Assembly: GCF_010731695.1 (NCBI RefSeq)
Contig: NZ_AP022586.1
Coordinates: 1,674,001 to 1,738,000, forward strand
DNA length: 64,000 nucleotides
Direction of reading: 5' to 3'
DNA from: Mycolicibacterium litorale
GTDB lineage: Bacteria; Actinomycetota; Actinomycetes; Mycobacteriales; Mycobacteriaceae
Shown here: piece after piece, positions 26,886 through 35,676 of the stretch
Layout of the letters: each line of letters begins with the position of its first letter
How positions within the stretch are numbered: position 1 is the first letter of the stretch
The notes under the pieces: model-generated
Told to the model about the DNA's origin: nothing
The model's database searches: none
What the model saw: the letters and a program-made list of their open reading frames with translations, nothing else
Translations under genes and position numbers: made by a program

Positions 26886-28934
26886 ATGGCCGAATCACCC
26901 GCACCCACCGCAGCGCCGCCCGAGGCCGGCGGCGCGAACATCAGCGTGCAGCGGCGCAATCTGATCTTCGTCGCCGTGCTGCTCGGCATGCTGCTGGCGG
27001 CCCTCGACCAGACGATCGTCGCGACCGCGCTGCCGACCGTCGTCGCCGATCTCGGCGGTGCCGGCCACCAGAGCTGGGTGGTCACCAGTTACCTGCTGGC
27101 ATCCACGATCGTCACAGCGATCGTCGGCAAGCTCGGCGACATCTTCGGTCGCAAGACGGTCTTCCAGGCCGCGGTGGTGTTCTTCCTCGCCGGATCGGTG
27201 CTGTGCGGGCTCGCCGGATCGATGAGCATGCTGGTCGCCGCGCGGGCGCTGCAGGGGATCGGCGGCGGCGCGCTCATGGTCACGGCGATGGCGCTCATCG
27301 GTGAGGTCATCCCGCTTCGCGACCGCGGTCGCTACCAGGGTGCGCTCGGCGCCGTGTTCGGTGTCACCACCGTCATCGGCCCGCTGCTCGGCGGCTTCTT
27401 CACCGACCACCTCAGCTGGCGCTGGGCCTTCTGGATCAACGTGCCGGTGGGGGTCGTGGTGTTCTTCGTCGCCGCAGCGGCGATCCCGGCGCTGAGCAGA
27501 GCCGGCCGGCCGAAGATCGACTACGCGGGCATCGTGTTCGTCGGCCTCGGCGCCTCCGGGCTGACGCTGGCGACCAGCTGGGGCGGCGCCGAGTACGCCT
27601 GGTCGTCGCCGGTCATCATCGGTCTGTTCGTCGCCTCGGCGCTGGCGCTCGCGGTGTTCGTCGGCGTCGAGCGGCGCGCCGCCGAGCCCATTCTGCCCAT
27701 CCGGCTGTTCGCCAGCCCGGTGTTCACGGTGTGCTGCATCCTGTCGTTCATCGTCGGGTTCGCGATGTTGGGCGCGCTGACGTTCCTGCCCACGTTCATG
27801 CAGTTCGTCGATGGTGTCTCCGCCACCGAATCGGGCCTGCGCACGCTGCCGATGGTGGCGGGGCTGCTGATCACCTCCATGGGCAGCGGCGTCATCGTCA
27901 GCCGCACCGGGCGCTACAAGATCTTCCCCGTGGCCGGCACCGCGATCATGGTGCTCGGCTTCGTCCTGCTGTCCCGGATGGACGAGACCACACCGCTGCT
28001 GCAGCAGTCGCTGTTTCTGTTCGTGCTCGGCACCGGTATCGGATTGTGCATGCAGGTCCTCGTCCTCACCGTGCAGAACACCTCGACATTCGAGGATCTC
28101 GGCGTCGCCACCTCCGGGGTGACGTTCTTCCGCACCATCGGCAGTTCATTCGGCGCGGCGATCTTCGGGTCGCTGTTCGCCAACTTCCTCGACGACCGCA
28201 TCGGCGCGGCACTGATGAGCAGCGGGGCGCCGCCGGTCGCGGCCCAGTCGCCGCAGGCGCTGCACCAATTGGCGCCCGACGTGGCCGCCCCGATCGTCAG
28301 CGCGTACGCGGACTCCCTCGGCCTGGTGTTCCTGTGCGCGGCCCCGGTCGCCGCCATCGGCTTCGTGGTGGCGCTGCTGCTCAAGGAGGTGCCGCTGCGG
28401 GAGATGGAGAGCGGTGCCGCGGTCGACCTCGGGGAGGGCTTCGCGATGCCGGGTTCCGAATCACCGGAGAAGATGCTCGAATCGGCGGTCGGCCGGCTGC
28501 TGCGCAATTCGCCCGACATCCGGTTGCGCGCGGTCGCCGGGCGTCCGGGCTGCGAACTCGACGTCGCGCGCCTGTGGGCGCTGCTGCAGATCTACCGCCA
28601 CAACCAGGTGTTCGGATCGGCCCGGTTGAGCGACATCGCCGACCGGCTGCGCATCCCCTGTGAAGTGGTCGAGCCGGTCTTCGACGACCTGGTCACCTCC
28701 GGTTACGCGGTGCGGGCCGGGGACCTGCTGTGGCTCAGCCAGTCGGGCGCCCGACAGGTCGACGCGGTGTCGGCGGCGTTCGTCGGGATGATCGTCGACA
28801 AGCTCGCCAAATCGCCGAGCTTCGAGGGCCGTCCGGACCGGATGCAGGTCGAGGCGGCGCTGGAGCGGATCACCCATCGCATGCTGGTGCAACGGGATTG
28901 GGAATGGGACGACGAACTGGAACACGCTCCGTGA
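26886..28934 (+). CDS. DHA2-type MFS drug exporter with C-terminal winged-helix-like domain
   Basis: This 682-residue transporter belongs to the 14-helix EmrB/QacA group of proton-driven multidrug exporters. The LDQTIVATALPTVVADLGG motif in helix 1 and GKLGDIFGRKTVF (motif A) are clear. The last ~180 residues are soluble and include RLSDIADRLRIPCEVVEPVFDDLVTSGYAV, which reads as a winged helix. Placement after bfrA and size match M. tuberculosis Rv1877. An RBS-like GAAAGGCAG precedes the ATG. Confidence 0.92.
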   Translation: MAESPAPTAAPPEAGGANISVQRRNLIFVAVLLGMLLAALDQTIVATALPTVVADLGGAGHQSWVVTSYLLASTIVTAIVGKLGDIFGRKTVFQAAVVFFLAGSVLCGLAGSMSMLVAARALQGIGGGALMVTAMALIGEVIPLRDRGRYQGALGAVFGVTTVIGPLLGGFFTDHLSWRWAFWINVPVGVVVFFVAAAAIPALSRAGRPKIDYAGIVFVGLGASGLTLATSWGGAEYAWSSPVIIGLFVASALALAVFVGVERRAAEPILPIRLFASPVFTVCCILSFIVGFAMLGALTFLPTFMQFVDGVSATESGLRTLPMVAGLLITSMGSGVIVSRTGRYKIFPVAGTAIMVLGFVLLSRMDETTPLLQQSLFLFVLGTGIGLCMQVLVLTVQNTSTFEDLGVATSGVTFFRTIGSSFGAAIFGSLFANFLDDRIGAALMSSGAPPVAAQSPQALHQLAPDVAAPIVSAYADSLGLVFLCAAPVAAIGFVVALLLKEVPLREMESGAAVDLGEGFAMPGSESPEKMLESAVGRLLRNSPDIRLRAVAGRPGCELDVARLWALLQIYRHNQVFGSARLSDIADRLRIPCEVVEPVFDDLVTSGYAVRAGDLLWLSQSGARQVDAVSAAFVGMIVDKLAKSPSFEGRPDRMQVEAALERITHRMLVQRDWEWDDELEHAP

Positions 28935-28960
28935 GCCGGCTCGCCGCGTAGCATGCGGCC

Positions 28961-29443
28961 ATGAGCCGAATCGGGGACTTCGCCGACGACGACATCACGG
29001 CCTTCGCGGTCCGCTCGCCCGATCTCGGTGCGGCCATGGCGGGTTTCAGCCACGCCGTGTACACCAAGGGCCGGCTGCCCATGCGGGTGCGGGAACTGGC
29101 CCGCGTGGTCATCGCCAACGCCAACGAGTGCGTGGTGTGCCAGAACACCCGCGACTCGGAAGGTCCCGCTGCCGGAGTCGACGAAGATCTCTACCGCTAC
29201 GCCCACCAGTGGCGCACCTGGCCGGGGTACAGCCCCGCGGAGCGCATCGCGGCGGAGTTCGCCCACCGGTTCGCCACCGACCACACCGGACTGCGCGAGG
29301 ACGACGACTTCTGGGCCAGGGCCGGTGAGCACTTCGACGCCGATCTGATCACCGACCTCGCGCTGTCGTGCGCGATGTGGGTCGGTATGGGCCGCGTGCT
29401 GCGCACGCTCGACATCGGCCAGAGCTGCAAGCTCACGTTGTGA
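28961..29443 (+). CDS. Carboxymuconolactone decarboxylase/AhpD-like protein
   Basis: This 160-residue helical protein has the AhpD redox motif in ANECVVCQNTR (C-x-x-C) with a downstream conserved region DLALSCAMWVGMGRVL. Members act as thiol peroxidases or reductases, or as decarboxylases; the CxxC favours a redox role. It lies between the MFS exporter and glnA3, 26 bases after the former. Confidence 0.9.
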   Translation: MSRIGDFADDDITAFAVRSPDLGAAMAGFSHAVYTKGRLPMRVRELARVVIANANECVVCQNTRDSEGPAAGVDEDLYRYAHQWRTWPGYSPAERIAAEFAHRFATDHTGLREDDDFWARAGEHFDADLITDLALSCAMWVGMGRVLRTLDIGQSCKLTL

Positions 29444-29507
29444 TTCGGGGCGCCACCAGGGCGAGCGAAGCGACGGGAGATGCCGCCGGGCGCCGACCCG
29501 GTGGACA

Positions 29508-30869
29508 ATGACTCCCATGGCCGCCAAACCGCTCGCCGCAGCCGCCATCGCGCAACTCGAGTCCGACGGCGTGGCCACGCTGATCGGCACCGTCGTCAAT
29601 CCGGCGGGACTCACCCACGCCAAGACGGTTCCGCTGCGCCGCATGGGCGCCTTCGCCGACCCGGGCCTGGGCGCGAGCCCGGTGTGGCACGCGTTCACCA
29701 TCGACCAGACCGGCATCGTCTTCGGTGACGGCATCAGCGTCGTCGGCGATCAGCGGATCCGCATCGACCTCGGCGGCCTGCGCATCCTGGGTGACGGATT
29801 GGCTTGGGCGCCGGGCGGATTCTTCGACCAGAACGGCGTACCCGACCCTTACTGCTGCCGTGGCGCGCTGCGCCGCGTGGAGGAACGCCTGGCCGCCGCC
29901 GGCCTGACCGCCGCGGTCGGACACGAGATTGAGTTCGTGCTCGTCGGCCCCGACGGCGGCCGGTTGCCGTCGACCCTGTGGGCGCAGTACGGGCTGGCCG
30001 GCGTGCTCGAGCACGAAGGGTTCGTCCGTGACGTCACCGACGCCGCGACGAGTTCGGGGATCCCGATCGAACAGTTCCACCCGGAGTACGGCGCGAACCA
30101 GTTCGAGATCTCGCTGCCTCCCATGCCACCGGTCGCGGCGGCCGACCTGCTGGTGCTGATCCGGATCATCGTCGGCCGGGTGGCCCGCCGGTACGGGATG
30201 CGGGTGAGCCTGTCACCCGTTCCGTTCGCGGACAGCGTGGGAAACGGGGCGCATCAACACTTCTCACTGCTCCGGGACGGTGCGCCGCTGTTCTCCGACG
30301 GCTCGGGCGCGCACGGGATGACGCCCGAGGGGGAGCACGCGGTCGCGGGACTGGTCGCCGGGCTGCCCGAGGCGCAGGGGGTCCTGTGCGGTTCAGTGCT
30401 GTCGGGCCTGCGGATGCAACCGGGGCACTGGTCGGGCGCCTACGTCTGCTGGGGGACCGAGAATCGCGAAGCGGCCGTGCGGTTCCTGCAGGGCGGGCCC
30501 GCCAACGTGCACGGCGGCAACGTGGAGGTCAAGGTCGGGGATCCGTCGGCGAACCCGTATCTGGCCTCGGCGGCCATCCTGGGCCTGGCGCTCGAGGGCG
30601 TCGAACGCGGGTCGGCGTTGCCGCCGGAGACCGGCGTCGATCCGGCGACGCTCACCGAAGACCAACGCGCACAGGCCGGTACGGTGCTACTGCCGGCCGG
30701 ACAGGCTGACGCGCTGCGCGCCCTCGACCAGTCCGCGTCGATGCGCAGGATTCTCGGCGACGAGGTGATCGATGCGGTGGTCGCGGTACGGCGTTACGAG
30801 ATGGAGCATTTCGGCGCGCTGTCGCCGGAGGAGCAGGCCGACAGGTTCCGGATGGCCTGGAGCGTGTGA
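29508..30869 (+). CDS. glnA3: Glutamine synthetase-family ligase GlnA3
   Basis: This 453-residue protein has the glutamine synthetase catalytic fold. It shows the metal/ATP region AVGHEIEFVLVGP, EYGANQFEISL, GNGAHQHFSLL and the nucleotide-loop region. GlnA3-type enzymes are not the main nitrogen-assimilating synthetase, and relatives in Streptomyces ligate glutamate to polyamines. Order and size match M. tuberculosis Rv1878 (glnA3), two genes after bfrA. The start may be ATG 29508 or ATG 29517. Confidence 0.9.
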   Translation: MTPMAAKPLAAAAIAQLESDGVATLIGTVVNPAGLTHAKTVPLRRMGAFADPGLGASPVWHAFTIDQTGIVFGDGISVVGDQRIRIDLGGLRILGDGLAWAPGGFFDQNGVPDPYCCRGALRRVEERLAAAGLTAAVGHEIEFVLVGPDGGRLPSTLWAQYGLAGVLEHEGFVRDVTDAATSSGIPIEQFHPEYGANQFEISLPPMPPVAAADLLVLIRIIVGRVARRYGMRVSLSPVPFADSVGNGAHQHFSLLRDGAPLFSDGSGAHGMTPEGEHAVAGLVAGLPEAQGVLCGSVLSGLRMQPGHWSGAYVCWGTENREAAVRFLQGGPANVHGGNVEVKVGDPSANPYLASAAILGLALEGVERGSALPPETGVDPATLTEDQRAQAGTVLLPAGQADALRALDQSASMRRILGDEVIDAVVAVRRYEMEHFGALSPEEQADRFRMAWSV

Positions 30870-30882
30870 CGCCCTCGCCCGC

Positions 30883-31326
30883 TCAGATCATCCCCGTCGC
30901 GTCGAAAACCCAGGAGGTGTCGGCCGTCGCGAGATCCTCCAGCCACGTGGGTGGTGCCGTGGCCGTCAGCCCCGACATGTCCCAGTAGTCCTTCCACAGC
31001 GTGATCTTGCCGTCCTCGACCCGGTGGACGGTGACGAAGCGCAACACCGCGGTCTCGCCGGTCGCCCACTTCCACGTCTCGGAGTGCTCGTACATCACGT
31101 GGGCACCCTTGTCGACCATCAGGCCGTCGTGGTTCTCGTAGCCGGCGAGCGGTTCGAGCCCGACCTTGAGCCGCTTGACGATGTCCTCGGGACCGCGCGC
31201 GGCCAGTGCCGGCCCGACCGGCATGTCGGCGTAGATGCAGTCCTCGGACAGGTATGTCTTCACCGCATCCCAGTCGCGGGCGGACAGCGACTTCCACAAA
31301 CCCAGAACCGTATCGTCAACGGACAC
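30883..31326 (-). CDS. NTF2/SnoaL-like protein
   Basis: This 147-residue cone-fold protein starts with a helix (DDTVLGLWKSLSARDWDAVKTYL) followed by beta strands such as VLRFVTVHRVEDGKITLWKDYWDM. This is the pattern of limonene-epoxide-hydrolase-like and SnoaL polyketide-cyclase-like proteins. Its reaction is unknown. The GTG start overlaps the end of the amidohydrolase gene by 11 bases, so both are in one operon. Confidence 0.88.
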   Translation of the reverse strand: MSVDDTVLGLWKSLSARDWDAVKTYLSEDCIYADMPVGPALAARGPEDIVKRLKVGLEPLAGYENHDGLMVDKGAHVMYEHSETWKWATGETAVLRFVTVHRVEDGKITLWKDYWDMSGLTATAPPTWLEDLATADTSWVFDATGMI

Positions 31327-33103
31327 CGGCGAACTCCGCGGTCGATGCGGGCAGGGCCGGCGCCCGGTGCGCGGCGCGCAGGAACCGCCCGGTACGCCGT
31401 CTGCCGACCAGTTCGGTCGGTGTGCCGTCGCGGACCACTGTGCGGCCGCCGACCAGGACTGCGCTGACCGTGCGGTCGTTGCGATTGACCATCCGCCTCA
31501 GGCCACCGTAGAAGTCGACGCCGGCCTCGGCGTACTCGTCGAGCGTCGAGTCGAGGTGCGCCGGGTCGATCACCACGAGATCGGCGCGGTCGCCGACGCG
31601 CAGGTGTCCCGCGTCGAGGCGGTACCAGTCGGCGAGTTCACCGGTGAGACGGTGCACCGCCTGCTCGACCGTCATGAACGGCCGGCCGGCCTTCTCCGCG
31701 TCGTACACGTGGCGCAGCAGGCGCAGGCCCATGTTGTAGAAGGCCATGTTGCGCAGGTGCGCCCCGGCATCGGAGAAACCCATCTGGATCCCCGGTTCGC
31801 GGGCCATCTTCTTGAGGACGTCCGGGCGGTGGTTGGAAATGGTGGTGCGCCAGCGCAATTCGCGACCGTGTTCGAGCACGAGGTCGAGAAAGGCGTCGAC
31901 GGGGTGCAGGCCGCGCTCCACACCGACCTGGCCGAACGACTTGCCGACGAGTGAGACGTCCGGGCAGCCCACGATGTCGGCGTCGAAGAAGTCGCGATGC
32001 CACACCCGCACGCCCATTCTGTTCTCGTAGTCCTTGCGGAACCGGCGGCGGTAGTCCTCGTCGCGCATCAGGGCGTTGCGTTCGACCTCGTCGCGCAGGT
32101 GCAGCGCGGCCGCCCCGGCGCCGAACTCCTCGAAGACCACCAGGTCGATACCGTCGGCGTACACCTCGAACGGCACCGGCAGGTGCTGCCACCGGAAGTT
32201 CCCGCCGAGGCGGTTGACGAAGCGCGCGACGGGGCCCATCGCCCGGATGGCGTACGGATTGGACTTCACGTCGGCGGCCGAGAGCAGGCTGGTCTTGAGC
32301 GGGTTGCGGAAGATGCCGAGGGACTGGGCCACCTGGGAGCCGAGGTTCAGCGGGTTGGCGATGTCGGGGCCGGACTGCAGGACGCGGCCGCTGCGCCGCA
32401 GCAGCGATTTCAGGCGGCGCAGTTCGCGCGGTTTGGCGTACGTGGAGGGCAGCGTGCGCGAGCGGCAGGTGTCGCCGTCGAGCTTGTCGAACAGCAGCTG
32501 TTGGGAGGACATGCCGACGAAGCCGGCCGACAGCGCCTCCTCGAGCATCTCCTCCATGCGGGCCTGTTCGGCGCGCGTCGGACGCTCGGACTTGCGGGTG
32601 GCGCGGTCGAGCCCCATGACCGCGGTGCGCATGTCGCTGTGTCCGATGAACGCGCAGATGTTCGGCCCGAGCGGCCGGGCTTCGAGTGCACTCACGTACT
32701 CCTCGCACGACGACCAGCTCTTGTGCCGGTCGACCGCGGCGATGACGTGCTCGCGCGGGATGGCCTCGACGCGGCCGAACAGGTCGCCGGCGTCGCTGCC
32801 GCCGACGTGGATGGTCGACAGCGAGCACGATCCCAGCATCACCGTCGTCACACCGTGGCGCAGCGACTCCGACAGCGCCGGACCCTCGAGGACTTCGATG
32901 TCGTAGTGGGTGTGGATGTCGAGCATGCCCGGGAGCACCCATTTGCCGTCGGCGTCGATGACCTGCGGGCACCCGGTCGCGTCGAGTTCGTCGGGGGTGA
33001 TCGTGACGACATGGCCGTCGCGGATGCCGATGGTGCGTACCGCAGACGGCGCACCAGTGCCGTCGAACCAGCGGCCGTTACGGATGATCGTGTCGTAGGT
33101 CAC
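31316..33103 (-). CDS. Metal-dependent amidohydrolase, N-acyl-D-amino-acid deacylase type
   Basis: This ~595-residue enzyme of the amidohydrolase superfamily has the metal motif MLDIHTHYD, a GHSDMR stretch with a likely ligand, the C-terminal catalytic Asp in FSDAGAHLRNM and the usual beta-sandwich ends. Related proteins hydrolyse N-acyl-D-amino acids, but the family is broad and the substrate is open. GTG 33103 begins VTYDTIIRNGRWFDG; TTG 33118 would add five residues. It overlaps the NTF2-like gene downstream. Confidence 0.9.
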   Translation of the reverse strand: MTYDTIIRNGRWFDGTGAPSAVRTIGIRDGHVVTITPDELDATGCPQVIDADGKWVLPGMLDIHTHYDIEVLEGPALSESLRHGVTTVMLGSCSLSTIHVGGSDAGDLFGRVEAIPREHVIAAVDRHKSWSSCEEYVSALEARPLGPNICAFIGHSDMRTAVMGLDRATRKSERPTRAEQARMEEMLEEALSAGFVGMSSQQLLFDKLDGDTCRSRTLPSTYAKPRELRRLKSLLRRSGRVLQSGPDIANPLNLGSQVAQSLGIFRNPLKTSLLSAADVKSNPYAIRAMGPVARFVNRLGGNFRWQHLPVPFEVYADGIDLVVFEEFGAGAAALHLRDEVERNALMRDEDYRRRFRKDYENRMGVRVWHRDFFDADIVGCPDVSLVGKSFGQVGVERGLHPVDAFLDLVLEHGRELRWRTTISNHRPDVLKKMAREPGIQMGFSDAGAHLRNMAFYNMGLRLLRHVYDAEKAGRPFMTVEQAVHRLTGELADWYRLDAGHLRVGDRADLVVIDPAHLDSTLDEYAEAGVDFYGGLRRMVNRNDRTVSAVLVGGRTVVRDGTPTELVGRRRTGRFLRAAHRAPALPASTAEFAGVR

Positions 33104-33190
33104 GTTGTCATAGAACAACCCGGCCGGGCGAGTGTCAACGAAATCGGTGAACAGATTTGCCGGAGTGTCTACTGAGGCTGTCGCGGCCGG

Positions 33191-34114
33191 TCATGGCGCC
33201 CATCCGTCGGGTTGCCGGCCGTCGATGTCGGTGAAGCCGTACTCACGCGCAAGGTCGGCCGAGGTGAGCGATCGCTGATTCCACCGGCTCCGCGCAGGGT
33301 CGGCGGCGATCGCCGCGACGGCGCGGCCGACGAACCGGGGCGTCTCGGAGTTCGCGAACCCCGGAGGTGCGGTCGGGTGACCGCCGGGGCGGTGCGGGCG
33401 CAGCGCTGCCCGCCAGTCAGCTTCGCTCACGCCGTAGTTGTCGAGCATCATCTCCGAACGCAACCAGCCGGGACTGACGGCGACCGCAGTGGCACCGAAC
33501 GCGGCCAGTTCGTGCCCGTGGCTGAACGCCAACCGGTTGACGGCGCACTTCGCCAAATCGTAGAACACCGAGATCCGATACGTGGATGCATTGTATGCCG
33601 TTGTGCCATCGGTGATCTCGACGAGCAGACCGCCGGGGCGGGTGACGAGTAACGGCAGCAGGGAATGCGACGTGACGAGATGGGTGTCGACACCGAGCCG
33701 CAGGATGCGCAGTCCGTCGTCCAGGTCGTGCTGCCACATCGGGCGACCCCAGGTCGACGGCGGGCCCTTGAGTATCTCGGCGCCCCAGATGTCGTTGACG
33801 AGGATGTCGATGCGTCCGTGATCGGTGCGCAGCTTCTCGGCCAGTGCGCTCACCTGCTCGACGTCGAGATGGTCGACGGTGTGAGGGATGCCATGACCGC
33901 CGAGCGCGGTGACCAGTTCAGCGGTCTCCTCGATCGTCTCCGGCCGGTCGTAGTCGGAACCGCCGCGCCCGGAACGGCTGCTGCGGCCGGTGCAGACCAC
34001 CGTGGCACCCGCCTCGCCGAGCGCGGTGGCGATCCCGCGCCCAGCGCCGCGCGTGGCGCCCGCCACCACCGCGATGCGCCCGCGCAAACCGTCCGGATCA
34101 GGACGCCATGCCAT
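33191..34114 (-). CDS. Short-chain dehydrogenase/reductase
   Basis: This 307-residue SDR has the cofactor motif VAGATRGAGRGIATAL with an Arg-rich follow-up (CTGRSSRSGRGG) suggesting NADP. Catalysis would use Ser/Tyr/Lys, but the usual YxxxK is seen here as VFYDLAKCAVNRL with the tyrosine four residues before the lysine. The loop IWGAEILKG is distinctive. ATG 34114 is the natural start. The substrate is unknown. Confidence 0.9.
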   Translation of the reverse strand: MAWRPDPDGLRGRIAVVAGATRGAGRGIATALGEAGATVVCTGRSSRSGRGGSDYDRPETIEETAELVTALGGHGIPHTVDHLDVEQVSALAEKLRTDHGRIDILVNDIWGAEILKGPPSTWGRPMWQHDLDDGLRILRLGVDTHLVTSHSLLPLLVTRPGGLLVEITDGTTAYNASTYRISVFYDLAKCAVNRLAFSHGHELAAFGATAVAVSPGWLRSEMMLDNYGVSEADWRAALRPHRPGGHPTAPPGFANSETPRFVGRAVAAIAADPARSRWNQRSLTSADLAREYGFTDIDGRQPDGWAP

Positions 34115-34180
34115 GGGGCGAGTATGGCGCGGTACGGCAATCGGTACCGGCGCTTCGACGGGGCGCGCATACTCGCGAAG

Positions 34181-35092
34181 ATGACACCGCTGCAGCGCTA
34201 CATCGCCGAAGAGATCGCGACCGACCATGTCGACGGCCTGCTGTCGCGCCGTGAGGCCCTGCGCAGACTGTCCCTGCTGGGCATCGGCACCGCTGGGGCG
34301 ACGGCGTTGTTCGCCGCGTGCAGTCAGAACAAGCAACAGGAGGCGGAGGCGCCGGTGACGTCGAGCGGCGCCGCCACGGTGAGCGCCCCACCGCCCGGCG
34401 CGGAGGACGCAGTGCCGACGGAACCGGTCACCTGGGCCGGACCACGCGGCGAGTTGCAGGGGGCGTGGGCCGCCGCGTCCCAGCCGCGCGGCGCCGTGCT
34501 CGTGATCCACGAGAACAAGGGGCTCAACGACTACATCCGGTCGGTGGCGGGCCGGTTCGCCGGAATCGGCTACTCCGCGTTGGCGATCGATCTGCTGTCG
34601 GGGCAGGGCGGCACCGGGACGTTCGCCGACCCGGCCGAGGCCACCGCGGCATTGAGCAAGCTCCCACCGGAGGAGGCGGTGGCCGACCTCAAATCCGGGA
34701 TCGACGAGCTGGGGCGCCGGGTGCCCGATCGCAAGCTCGCGGCCGTCGGGTTCTGCATGGGCGGCGGCATGGTGTGGCGGCTGCTGGCCGCAGGGGAGCC
34801 ACGACTGGCCGCCGCGGTGCCGTTCTACGGCCCGACGCCCGAGAATCCCGACTTCTCCGGCTCGAAAGACGTTGCCGTGCTGGGCATCTACGCCGCGCAA
34901 GATCAGCGCGTCAACGCCAGTGAGCCGGTCGCGCGCGCTGCGCTGGAGAAGGCCGGCATGGTCTTCGAACTCGTCACCGAGCCCGATGCCAACCACGCCT
35001 TCTTCAACGACACCGGCGAGCGGTACAACGCCACGGCCGCCGCCGACGCATGGAAACGCGTGCAGGACTGGTTCACCCGCTACGTCGACTAG
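34181..35092 (+). CDS. Dienelactone hydrolase-family lipoprotein with Tat-like signal
   Basis: This 303-residue alpha/beta hydrolase has the dienelactone-hydrolase triad landmarks: Cys in VGFCMGGGM, Glu in IHENKGLNDYI and His in ANHAFFN. A twin-arginine-like leader (SRREALRRLSLLGIG) runs to a lipobox FAAC with Cys47, so it is predicted to be exported folded and lipid-anchored. ATG 34181 gives this leader directly. Export of a DLH-type enzyme is uncommon outside actinobacteria. Its stop codon interlocks with that of the HNH pseudogene (CTAG). Confidence 0.9.
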   Translation: MTPLQRYIAEEIATDHVDGLLSRREALRRLSLLGIGTAGATALFAACSQNKQQEAEAPVTSSGAATVSAPPPGAEDAVPTEPVTWAGPRGELQGAWAAASQPRGAVLVIHENKGLNDYIRSVAGRFAGIGYSALAIDLLSGQGGTGTFADPAEATAALSKLPPEEAVADLKSGIDELGRRVPDRKLAAVGFCMGGGMVWRLLAAGEPRLAAAVPFYGPTPENPDFSGSKDVAVLGIYAAQDQRVNASEPVARAALEKAGMVFELVTEPDANHAFFNDTGERYNATAAADAWKRVQDWFTRYVD

Positions 35093-35538
35093 TCGGGTTC
35101 GTCGTCTGCGTCTGTGAGGTAGCGCCTCGGGTGGAAGTGGTTGTTGGTTTGGGGTTGGCCGGTGTCGAGGTGGGCCGGTGGGATCCATTGGGTGCGGCCG
35201 TTGCCGGGACGCTTGGTGGTGTAGCCGGTCTTCTCGATCAAGAGGTTGGCGGGTTGGCAGGCCAGGGTGAGGTCGTCGATGTCGGTGTGGTCGTCGAACA
35301 CCGCCAGATAGTGCCGCGAGCGCGCCGCCATGCGGATGAGGTCGCGGATCGGTAGGCGGTTGCCGCCACCGGTGGCCGCCTAGCCGGCGGCGCGTTCGAG
35401 TTCGTTGACGGTGGTGGTGGCGACGATGGTGGCGGGCACACCGGCGACCCGCCCGAGCCCGCCGGATTCCACGACGTCGCGCAGGACCCGATTGACCGCG
35501 TCGTGGTGTCGTTGGTCGGCGGTGCGGTCATCGGGGCC
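35089..35538 (-). pseudogene. Broken DUF222/HNH endonuclease (13E12-repeat type) gene
   Basis: The minus strand encodes pieces of a DUF222-HNH protein in one frame. The first piece, VNRVLRDVVESGGLGRVAG and VPATIVATTTVNELERAAG, ends in a TAG (35380-35382). The frame continues as AATGGGNRLPIRDLIRMAARSRHYLAVFDD, jumps to TDIDDLTLACQPANLL and ends with HLDTGQPQTNNHFHPRRYL. The HNH core expected between YLAVFDD and TDIDDLTLAC is missing and the 5' half of the gene is absent. It is therefore disrupted by a nonsense codon, an internal deletion and a truncation. Confidence 0.8.
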
Positions 35539-35676
35539 GACGTGGTCGGGCGGCAGAATCGCGCCAGGAGCTCGAATCACCGACAAGCCACCGCGGGCCG
35601 GGGAGTTCACGGGTCGTTCAGCCGCCCGTCGACGGTCCGCCGCGAAACGCATAGACGTGTCGGGTCTCATCGAGCA

